Assembly: GCF_963678635.1 (NCBI RefSeq)
Contig: NC_087064.1
Location: 72,911,465 to 72,975,464 of the forward strand
Length of the DNA stretch: 64,000 nt
Reading direction: 5' to 3'
Source: Symsagittifera roscoffensis
Lineage: Eukaryota; Xenacoelomorpha; Acoela; Convolutidae
In this document: positions 54,248-64,000 of the stretch, in pieces
Position numbering within the stretch: the stretch's first letter is position 1
Layout of the letters: every line of letters starts with the position of its first letter
The notes under the pieces: generated by a model
Databases searched by the model: none
What the model was told of the DNA's origin: nothing
The model's input: the letters and a program-made list of their open reading frames with translations, nothing else
Translations under genes and position numbers: made by a program

Positions 54248-56700
54248 TTTGTTGAGGCTTGAAAACTGTTTTCCTCTAGATCTTCAGCAATTAGTTTATA
54301 ATTTTAATTATTAATACCTCAACTTTTTGACTTAAGTTTGATTCTTCTATTGCATCTTAAGCTAAGAACAACAACCTTTTGACGTAAATTGAAAGATAAT
54401 TTAAAAAATCATTATTCGTGAACTTATAGAAAAATATTAGTATTTTAAATTGAACAAATTTTAGTGAAAAAACTGAGAAAACAATTTTTCTTGTTAATCT
54501 ATGTAGAAATGATTTTTTCAGATTCCTGATATGGGAAAAATTTGTGTTCCAAATACGACAACAGTCTTTATTGTTTTATACATTTAATCGAGCTTAGAGA
54601 AGCAATGATTTATAACGAGGCCTTTCTGAGACTACGCGAGATTTTCGCGAAAAAAACTTAACTTTTTTATCCTGGAAAAAAACATGTCAAAAAACGACGC
54701 GCAAGTTTTATAGGTATAGATGGAATCAAGTATTGTCATCTAAATCATTTTGCCAGTTTAGTACGACAGATGAGACCAAATGGCATGCTCGAGTTCAATT
54801 TGAATGATATTCTAAGCCGTACTAAATTTTCGCTCACGTTTTAAAAGCACGAAATATTTCGCGCGTTTTTTTTCCTAAGTTGGTTAAATTGGTAATCTTT
54901 AAACTCCTATAACTTCACAATTACCCCGTTGGATCACAGGTAAATGTTTTTGTTTTAAGTTTGAGATCCGGACTACAAAAAATTTGTCGAATTTTGTTTG
55001 GAAAATTTGATTCGGAGAATCAACCGACCCGAGCACAATTATTCTCTCACTCTCTTCGAAATCAGAACAATAAATATTGACATGCCTTTTGTAGTTGCTC
55101 AAACAAATCAATATAGAAGACACTTATGCAAAAGTGGCAAAAATATTGTTAAAACTCAAACCGACAAAGAAAAATAACGTTTCCAACTCAAAACAGTTGC
55201 ATATTTTAGATAAAAATACACAGTCGGGCTTAGGAAAAAATTTTATGCAGAAAAATTTGTAGCCTAGATTCCCATTGATATTTATTGTTTTGTCCTGACA
55301 AAACAGTTGATAGTGCCGAGCAAAAGCATGATATTGTTAAGTTACCCAACGATACCATTGACAATTACCCAAGGTACATTTCTGACAGACTTTTTCTAAG
55401 ACTTGACAGGTCATACCAAATAACTGAAGTGACGACAAAATTTTTTTTGCACAATTTAGAGCATAGTGTTGGTAGCGTTTTTTTAATAATTAAAAAAATA
55501 AATTAATTGAAGCAGAATGTATCTTTTAGTATGTTTTTGCATCGCTTGCTGAAAAATAAATTGCCTCATCCTTTTTTAATGAAACGCAGGAGTTTCAAAA
55601 ACCAAGCTTTGTAGTGTTTTTAACACTGCCTTACTGTGAAAATTTGATTCGTATGGACAACGAAGCTTTATTCTACGGGATTTTTCATATATTCAAAATT
55701 TAATTGTATATATGCCAAAACAAAACACTGAAACTGTAAGTTTTTCTGAAGCTTTGACAGTCAAAATAGGTCTTTAGAGAGTAAATTTCAATCTGACTGC
55801 ATTTGTGGGACAAGTGTTTTTACAGTCTGGACTTTTTTGACTAGTTACTTTTGCAAAGCTTGTTCTAGACATTATCATTTTTCGTCTGCTGCTAGCATTC
55901 TTTTGACACTAACTTTCGACAATTTTACGATCTATCGTCAATGAGTCGTTTCAAAGTAACTTTGATAAAGAGCTAAACAATTTCAATCATAACTTTCTGG
56001 ACAAAAATTTCCAAGAAAATTACAGTTATTCAAAAAAATTTTCAGCAGTCAAACGGAAATAACACTTTAGATTTTGGATTTTGTTCCGACCATTGAAAAC
56101 GGGCAGGAGATTTGTACTTGTGTTTTTTTTTAGTTTTTTCTTTTTCGGACAAAACTACACAGAGATAGGGACGAGACAGCAATCCTCATAATAATAGTAA
56201 TAAATTGTTTCCAGCATAGGTTCACATTTATCAATATAGTTTATATAAAAGACCACTTGAAAGAACTCAATCTGGGGAACCGTCATTAGACAAACTCTGC
56301 CTGTTTTCGGACGTCTATTAGCTCAAAAAAGAACAGGTTTTAACTGGGATGGTGGTGCAATGTATTAAAATTATTAACTCTTAATTTCCTATTAATGTCG
56401 TCTCTAGAAACTTATGGAGAAAATTGTTAATTTCATTACTTGTCTTATTGCTAATCAATCCAAAAAAGCCGGAAAAAGTTTGTGAGACAGTTATAGAGTT
56501 TTCAAATTCTAAAAACAACTGAAAACTTATGGTGTTGTTTAATGTTGATCACTAATTTCTTTATTCGTTTATGATTATGATGTAATTTGAATAGTTCATC
56601 AGATTTGATTAGTTTGCTGAGAGTCACAGATTCACATTCACCGCAAATAGTTTTACAGAGAAGTTTTAAAATGAACTTTTTTTGTGTTATATATTTTCAT

Positions 56701-57346
56701 TTATTCGCGCAACAAATATACCGGTTCGAATTTTTTCTTGAAATTTAAGACTCTAGTTATTCTGTTAACAATGAGATCAATCTTGTCAAAGGTTGATTTG
56801 GAAGTCGACCCGTATATTAACACGCCATGTTCAATAACAACTTTAACGTATGCTTGGTAGAACTGGTTCAGTTGCGGTCTGTTTAAAATCTTACGCAGTT
56901 GATAAACAATTCCACAGTTTTTACTTAGCGTCAAATATCACAGCGTTTAGTTTATTTCTACACGTGGTGATAAAAATTACAGAGCAATCAACGCTTAGAT
57001 AATTGACGCTTTAAATATCAAAAATTTAAACGCTGTTTTCTATTGAGATACAAACCCAGATATTTGAAAACAAAATTTTGCTCATTGGCTTCCTCGTTGA
57101 TTTTAATCAAATACTTGTTTTTTTCATTCCGTTTTGTGAACCTAATTGTTTTAGTTTTATCTAATTTCAAAGTCAGTTTGCTTTTTTCCAAACATTCCTT
57201 TGCTTTTGTTAATGTATTATCAAGGTTTTCAATCAGTATTGATTTTTCAGTCCGAGTTTGATGACTGTATAATTGGCATAGAGATAGACACTTGTGTTTG
57301 CATTGAATTTTGGTATATCATTAATAAACAGAATGAAAAGTAGAGG
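56701..57346 (-). pseudogene. Non-LTR reverse transcriptase relic, unit 4
   Basis: Motif YANY. This copy keeps a little more of the 5' side: ASILGPLLFILFINDIP is readable across 57358-57308, which supports the RT assignment (SILGPLLF is a family hallmark). Confidence 0.75.
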
Positions 57347-57691
57347 ACCTAGAATTGATGCTTATAAACTGTTTCTGTTGATCCTTACAAGTTGTTCTCT
57401 GTTGAGGCTTGGAAACTATTTTCCTCTAGATCTTCAGCAATTAGTTTATAGTTTTAATTATTAATACCTCAACTTTCTGACTTAAGTTGGATTCTTCAAT
57501 TGCATCTTAAGCTAAGAACAACAACCTTTTGACGTAAATTGAAAAATAATTGAAAAAATCATTATTCGTGAACTTATAGAGAAATAATAGTATTCTAAAT
57601 TGAATAAAATTTAGTGAAAAAACTGAGAAAACAATTTTTCTTGTTTATCTATGTTGAAATGATTTTTTCAGATTCCTGATGTGGGAAAATT

Positions 57692-57997
57692 TTGTGTTCC
57701 AAATACGACAACAGTCTTTATTGTTTTATACATTTAATCGAGCTTAGAGAAGCAATGATTTATAACGAGGCCTTTCTGAGACTACGCGAGATTTTCGCGA
57801 AAAAAAAACTTAACTTTTTTATCCTGGAAAAAAAACATGTCAGAAAACGACGCGCAAGTTTTATAGACATAGATGGAATCAAGTATTGTCATCTAAATCA
57901 TTTTGCCAGTTTAATACGACAGATAAGACCAAATAGCATGCTCGAGTTCAATTTGAATGATATTCTAAGCCGGACTAAATTTCCGCTCACGTTTTAA
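57692..57997 (+). other. ORF 'IELREAMIYNEAFLRLRE' (101 codons), open in unit 4
   Basis: Open only here. In the other units A-run length changes break it. The protein would be basic in the middle (KKHVRKRRASF). No ATG opens the frame before codon 22. No family recognised. Confidence 0.3.
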
Positions 57998-59012
57998 AAG
58001 CACGAAATATTTCGCGCGTTTTTTCTCCTAAGTTGGTCAAAATGGTACTCTTTAAACCCCTATAACTTCCCAATTACGCCGTTGGATCACAGGTAAATGT
58101 TTTTGTTTTAAGTTTGAGATCCGGACTACAAAAATTTTGTCAAATTTTGTCTGGAGAATTTGGTTTGGAGAATCAACCGACCCGAGCACAATTATTCTGT
58201 CACTCTCTTCGAAATCAGAACAATAAATATTGACATGCCTTTTGTAGTTGCTCAAACAAATCAATATAGAAGACACTTATGCAAAAGTGGCAAAAAATTT
58301 GTTAAAATTCAAACCGACAAAGAAAAATAACGTTTCCAACTCAAAACAGTTGCATATTTTAGAATGTACGTTTTAGTATATTTTTGCATCGCTTACTGAA
58401 AACTTATTGCGTCATCCTTTTTTAATGAAACGCAAGAGTTTCGAAAACCTGACTTTGTAGCGTTTTTAACACTGCCCTACTGTGAAAATTTGATTCGTTT
58501 GGACAACGAAGCTTTACTCTACGGGATTGTTCATAGATTCAAAATTTAATTGTATATATATCAAAACAAAACACTGAAACTGTAAATTTTTCTGAAGCTT
58601 TGACAGTCAAATTATGTCTTTAGAGAGTAAATTTCAATCTGACTGCACTTGTGGGACAAGTGTTTTTACAGTCTGGACTTTTTTGACTGGTTACTTTTGC
58701 AAAGCTTGTTCTAGACATTAACATTTTTCGTCTGCTGCTAGCATTCTTTTGACACTAACTTTCGACAATTTTACGATCTATCGTCAATGAGACGTTTAAA
58801 CGTTACCTCGATAAAGAGCTAAACAATTTCACTCATAACTTTCTGGACAAAAAATTTCCAAGTTAATTACAGTTAATGAATAAAATTTTCAGCAGTCAAA
58901 CGGAAATAACACTTTAGATTTTGGATTTTGTTCCGACCATTGAAAACGGAAAGGAGATTTGTACTCGTGTTTTTTTTTTAGTTTTGTCTTTTTCTTTGGA
59001 ATATCAGATGCG

Positions 59013-60240
59013 CAAAATAGAGTATAAGCCAGTGTCGGGAAACAGTCTGGTTCTATCGAAAGAGTGCAATGAAGCTGATCCAATAAATTAATTTAATTAA
59101 GTTAATTTCAAAGTAAAATTTTTTGATTATCTTTCGATTAAAATTTTTTGATAAATATTGACGTTGAAATCTGCTAATTAAATATTGCAGTTGCTCAAAC
59201 AAATCAATATTTAAGATGATTATTTAAAAATGGCAAAAAAATATTATAAATTCAAACCGACAAAGCAAAAAAACCTTTCCAACTCAAAACAGTTGTTATT
59301 TTAGAAATAAATACACACTCGGGCTAAAGAAGAAGTTTTAACGTAAAATAAATTGTAGCCTAGATTCCTATTGATATTTATTGTTGTGACCTGACAAAAC
59401 AGTTGATAGTGCTGAACAAAAATTTGACATTGTTAACTTACCCAACGCCCAACGTTGCCATTGAAAATTACACAAGGGTCACTTCTGACAGACTTTTTCT
59501 AAGACTTGACAGGTCATACCAAACAACTAAGGTGACGACAAAATTTTTTTGCACATTTTAAAGCATAGTGTTGGTACCGTTTTTTGATATTTAAAAAAGA
59601 ATAAATTAATTGAATCAGAATGTATCTTATAATATATTTTTGTGCCGCTTACTGAAAACTTATTGCTTCATCGTTTTTAATGCAACGCAAGAGTTTCAAA
59701 AACCTGGCTTTGTAGCGTTTTTAGCTGTGCCTTACTGCAAAAGTTTGATTCATTTGGACAACTGGGACTGTTCTTATAATCAAAATTTAATTGTATACGT
59801 ATCAAAACAATACACTGAATTGGGAAATTTTTCTGAAGCTTGACAATCAAATTATGTCTTTAGAGAGTAAATTTCAATCTGACTGCATTTGTGGGACAAG
59901 TGTTTTCACAGTCTGGGCTTTTTTGACTAGTTACTTTTGCAAAATTTGTTCTAGACATTAACATTTTCGTCTGCTGCTAGCAAACACTCCTTTGACACCA
60001 ACTATTGACAATATTACGATCTATCGTCAATGAGACGTTTAATTAAAATCTCGATTTCAATCATAAGTTTCTGGACAAAAATTTCCAAGAAAATTACAGT
60101 TAATGAAAAAACTTTTCAGCAGTCAAACGGAAATAGCACTTTAGATTTTGGATTTTGTTCCGACCATTGAAAGTGGGAAGGAGATTTGTACTCGTGTGTG
60201 TGTTGTAGTTTTTTTCTTTTTCTTTGGAATATCAGATACG
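59013..60240 (+). repeat. Partial, diverged unit 5
   Basis: After ~120 bp of normal unit start (to about 59130) it jumps to sequence matching 45810-46880 but clearly more diverged, which suggests an older copy at the array edge. ORF 59610-59843 is the counterpart of sequence near 46230-46450. Confidence 0.7.
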
Positions 60241-61538
60241 CAATATCAGATACCCCAAATCCTGATCTAAATAGGTCGAGTGGTATATCAAAGTTAATTC
60301 GCGCCAGTTTCAGTTCGAACGATATGATTTTTTTGACAAGTATCGAAAAAAACTAGTTGAAAATTTTTGAGTTTTGGTTCAACTTCGAGCAAGTAAACGA
60401 TCTAGTAACATTCGTTATTTGAAAATTTAACCTAAATCTAGGCTTTTAGGCTAGGAAAACATGATTTTGTCCAAAAAAGAAATATTGATTTTTGAAGTTT
60501 CATTTAGCGTTTCTGTGGAATTAAGAGCCTTCAAAACAAACTTAAAAATCATTGTGCACAAAGTTAAAAACTTTTGAAAAAAATATTTTGATTTCTTTTC
60601 CAATTTTTAGTTGTTATTAGTTTATTAAGAGCAAGTTTTATGCTGTTTCACTTAACTTCTGCACGTTTTTAAAGTTCTTCAATCACACCACGCACCAAAA
60701 CAACTTTAATTTAAGGAAAACAAAAAACCCTTGTGCATTTTTTTTATGAATATGGTCGGAACATCGTGGGATACTTGCACAGCACCCGGCTATCCTATTT
60801 ATTGTGCAAGAATTGTTCATAATGGTTTACAATACTAATTGCGCTACTTGGAACTTATTTGATCTTCATAAATAACTTTATTAAAACACTTTCTACACTA
60901 TAAATTGGGCGTCGAGTTGTTGTTTTTAATGTTTAAAAGCACAATCTTCAATTTCTATCAATATATTTTTTTAATTTTTATGGGTATCTTTGAAAAGTTG
61001 GAGTTAATCCATGCATTCTTCAATCCTGTAAAGCAGAAATATCAGAAAACTATACTTTTTGTTCGTTTTCGAGGCATGAAAACAGCTAGATGATATTCAA
61101 ATAGCGAAGTTGTGAGTGATGGTTTTGAATATGGAATATGAAAGCTTACATCATTTTATAACATGCTATCACTTGATCATTACGAGCCCGAACTGTTCAC
61201 AGAATAGGAAAACAATTTAGTATGTGTAAGTCTTTGGAATCCAAAGACAAGTCTTTAAACACGATAAAATTTTGTCGGAACGATGAAAGAAAACTAAAAA
61301 AAAGAAGTTCAAAGAGAGCATCCTTGTTGCGGAATCTGAAATCCTCAGTCTGGCCTCTCATTGATTTTTTTTGTGGTTGAACGACCACGTCACAAAAAAT
61401 GACCTGAAGGTACTAACTAGGCTGTTCGGCGGAGTCTTCAACAACTCAACTTACAAATTTGTAAAATAGTAAACTTGTAAATTTCAAGTTAGAATGAAAC
61501 TAAAGTTTTTAAACGCTCTGGATTTCCATATAAGAGTT
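60241..61538. other. Unique spacer between array and second F block
   Basis: AT-rich. Short frames at 60905-61093 and 61197-61388 (-) show no motif. I see no repeat matching the rest of the window. Confidence 0.4.
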
Positions 61539-63355
61539 GTTAGAACACTCTGGAAATGGCCCGATGGCGAAGTATCGACAAGTACTGGATGAAGCAGTGA
61601 AGTCAACTAATAGAGGATTTAAAACGAGTAACCATGCAGTTGCAACTTATGAACAAACTTTGTTTACGATGTGGTAAATTAATACATTTTCTCTGTAATT
61701 AACTTTTTTCAACAATCCTTTTCAAACGCTGCGTTTGAGTTAAAAATTTATTGTTTTCTGAATAAGAAAACGTTCAGAATCTTAAACATCCGCAAAATTG
61801 GCCGCCAAAAATTGTTCTGAAACTTACCATCTTACCAACTCAAACTCTGAAACCTATAACCAATCTTAATACGTTGGAAAATCTATTTCAACGTAATATA
61901 CCAATGATATTTATCAATTAGGTAATGCGCGCCGAAATTTTTGCGAAAAAAAAACATTCCCACACAAAATCCAAAATACCGTTTTTTTACCTTTCTCTTA
62001 CCATCACACTGAAACCTTACCAATTCTTTTCCCCATCTTAATACATTGGGATATTTTTCCCTATGTTATTACATAGAGTGCTGACCGGATACTCTATAGC
62101 CTTTGTTAAAACATGAAGGTCAGCGACACCCCCCCCCCCCCCCCCCCCCCCACCCGGCGATTTCTACCCGACACATACTACCATTGCGAGAAAAATTAAA
62201 ATTTTGAACAGTTCATTTCGACTGAAGTACATATAATCATGATCTTGACTGAAACAGCTTCATATCATGCGCATTCACTACCACTCATTGGCAATTCACA
62301 AAAGTGAGCATTTTGGTACAAACTTAATGATTGCAAGTAGTCCGCGTGTACATCTATGTGCACCAAAAATTGGGCGGTCGGTTCACTCAGATTTCGTATC
62401 ACTTCGTGTTTTTATATTGAACTCGACGCGATTTCTACTCGACATATACTACTCACAATATAGCTCCGAACGATTCAGTACTATTCAAAAAAAACTAAAA
62501 TATTTTGAAATTATCGTTGGATAAGAATGGAGTTTTTGCTTTTACTGATAGTTAACTAGTACTGAAAGGGTTCTGTTATATGTTTCTGCAAGAACCAGCC
62601 ATGTCTGAAATTGAAACCTTAAAATCAAAGGCACTGTACAGCAACGACAGAGATTCGAAATTTACACTCAAAGTGAAGAGCATTGGTCTAAATTGGTTTC
62701 TGAATCCGTTTTGAAGGGCTGTAAAAAACTTAAGATGCGTTAATTAAGCAGATTTGCTAAACTCAATAAACTGATCGACCTGAAAACTATTTTGAGTCGA
62801 CCACACCGCATTATAATATAAGTATGAAACTTAAATTGTTTTCTGTATTTAATTTTAAAATAACAAGTTACTACGTACGTGCTACCTTCGTAACAAAAGC
62901 ATTTAACTTTTATATTGATGTTTTACATAACAAATAACATTTGACAACGTTTTATTCTGCTTCAAAATGAGCAATCGAGAGAACAAAACAGCTCGTGACT
63001 CGAAGGATGCGACAAAAACTGGGGCTGGCACTTATGATGAGCACGAGAGACCAATTAGGTCACGTGATTCCAGTAGCCGAGAAGCTGGAGGTGGAACGAC
63101 TGCAAGGTGAAAACGCAAAGTTTTGAAATCTTTCAATAACTTTCTTTTTATAGGTCTTCAACCCATTTCAGGTCCATAAACTTACAAAAGAACTTTAGGC
63201 TATCAAAATTTTGTCCTTGCAGAAATATGAGCATTGAAATTAATAAATCGCGAGTTTTTAAGAAATCGTGATGGACTTGAAATTTATACTTTTTTGATGG
63301 CCATCGTAAGTATCATTTTATGGCATAGATGAAACTGATAATGGTGCTAGCTAGA
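61539..63355 (+). repeat. Block F, second copy
   Basis: It starts with the same base of the polymerase relic as the first copy, reads GNGPMAKYRQVLDEAVKSTN to 61676, then right-arm sequence with a run of some 20 C (62129-62151), then the 47-codon ORF at 62967. Confidence 0.85.
62967..63110 (+). CDS. Small ORF or first exon, second copy
   Basis: Same 47 codons as 41880-42023 with only silent-looking changes, and the same CAAG|GTGAAA at the end. About 25 bp are inserted just upstream of the ATG relative to the first copy. Confidence 0.4.
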   Translation: MSNRENKTARDSKDATKTGAGTYDEHERPIRSRDSSSREAGGGTTAR

Positions 63356-64000
63356 CAAAATAGAGTATAAGCCAGTGTCGTGAAACAATCTGGTTCCATC
63401 CAAAGATTGTAATGAAGCTGATCCAATAAATTAATTTAATTAAGTTAATTTCAAAAAAAAATATTTTACAAAAGCATTTAAGAATTTCAAAAAATCTTGA
63501 AGAATCTGGAAGATCTTTTCAAGATTTTCTGAGAATATCTCAAATTCACCTGATGAGCTGCAGAGGCATCATACAGATTTCCTGTCATGATTTTTGGACT
63601 GTTTAAATTCTTATAAAATACCAAAACATTTTAAGAGATTCTTTGATATTTTTGATAAAAGTTCAATGTTTTTCAAGATCTTACTAAGATATTCAAGACG
63701 ACTGGACCTGAGTTAGATCAGATGAAAAAAGACATTTTTACAGCATAAAATTTACCTCAACCCCTCAACCAGAAACAATTGTTTGAACAAAAAATTGACT
63801 TCAATTCCATTACTGAGCGATTGATAAAAAAGAAAATTTTGATCTGCATATCAGAAAGTAACCCAATTAACACACTCTAACTCCCAGAAATACAATTTCG
63901 CGACAGACGAAAACTCTAGAAACGAACTCTAGAAAATATTTTTTTAAGAAAAAGGTCTCAATTTGGATATTCTGAACATTTCAACTCAAACTCAATGACA
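63356..64000 (+). repeat. Start of a further tandem unit (cut by window edge)
   Basis: Matches 42266-42910 closely, so the array pattern begins again after the second F block. Confidence 0.8.

Larger units (their letters stand above)
51520..56145 (+). repeat. Tandem unit 3 (~4,626 bp)
   Basis: Complete unit. A stretch before segment b (52545-52640) differs from units 1 and 2. The unit ends in the gene-poor tail, where a deletion joins it to unit 4 at 'ttttcttttt|cggacaaaac'. Confidence 0.8.
56146..59012 (+). repeat. Tandem unit 4, with two internal deletions
   Basis: About 1.5 kb holding segments a and b is missing at 56145, between two 'ctttttc' sites. About 0.3 kb with the CPDK ORF is missing at 58362, between 'ttttaga' and 'agaatgta'. 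The rest is like unit 1 in places (for example QLRKILNRPQLNQF). Confidence 0.8.

Overview
The window is eukaryotic, very probably from a metazoan. It is AT-rich, its genes are degenerate retroelement genes, it carries exon-like pieces with GT/AG borders, and nothing resembles an operon. The families present (a Ty3/Gypsy LTR element, an R2/CRE-type non-LTR element with a restriction-like endonuclease, a Polinton-type B-family DNA polymerase, a Jockey/CR1-like reverse transcriptase relic) are typical of invertebrate genomes such as cnidarians. The sequence alone does not name the species. I see no host gene that is clearly intact and no tRNA or rRNA gene.

1-6121 is the 3' part of one giant LTR retrotransposon (copy A): most of a long accessory ORF ('ORF3'), a 3' tail, a polypurine tract and an LTR. 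6122-7290 is a satellite of about seven monomers of ~170 bp. 7481-27545 is a nearly complete second copy (copy B-C), about 20 kb including two LTRs of ~0.9 kb. In order it carries an LTR, a probable primer-binding site, a 2.4-kb leader with two tandem arrays, gag, a retropepsin, reverse transcriptase, RNase H, a ~330-residue acidic spacer, integrase, an acidic tail, a TARG1/Poa1-like macro domain, a spacer with a good 3' splice site, ORF3 (~2,000 codons with an N-terminal heptad repeat), a polypurine tract and an LTR. Every gene carries frameshifts or stops. The lesions in the ORF3 copies lie at different sites, so the ancestor was open, and most amino-acid differences between copies are conservative. 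The macro domain and ORF3 are the least ordinary content of the window.

27546-31625 contains a decayed R2/CRE-type non-LTR element with a PHD-like finger ORF, a YADD reverse transcriptase and a C-terminal endonuclease. 32400-37770 is an older, heavily decayed relative of the giant element: three tandem LTR-like fragments, a leader with its own short tandem array, then gag and the start of the protease region. 37690-41360 is an inverted repeat whose arms contain the same protease-side fragment and enclose a broken type-B DNA polymerase with its DTDS motif.

41880-64000 is a duplicated landscape. A ~4.63-kb unit is repeated head to tail (42266, 46882 and 51520, then a deleted copy and a partial diverged copy). 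The block before the array, at 40475-42265, recurs at 61539-63355, about 21 kb away, followed by the start of another unit. Each full unit holds an antisense non-LTR reverse transcriptase relic whose catalytic YADD has become YANY or CANY, two exon-like segments of 120 and 105 bp on the plus strand, and several short ORFs of unknown function.
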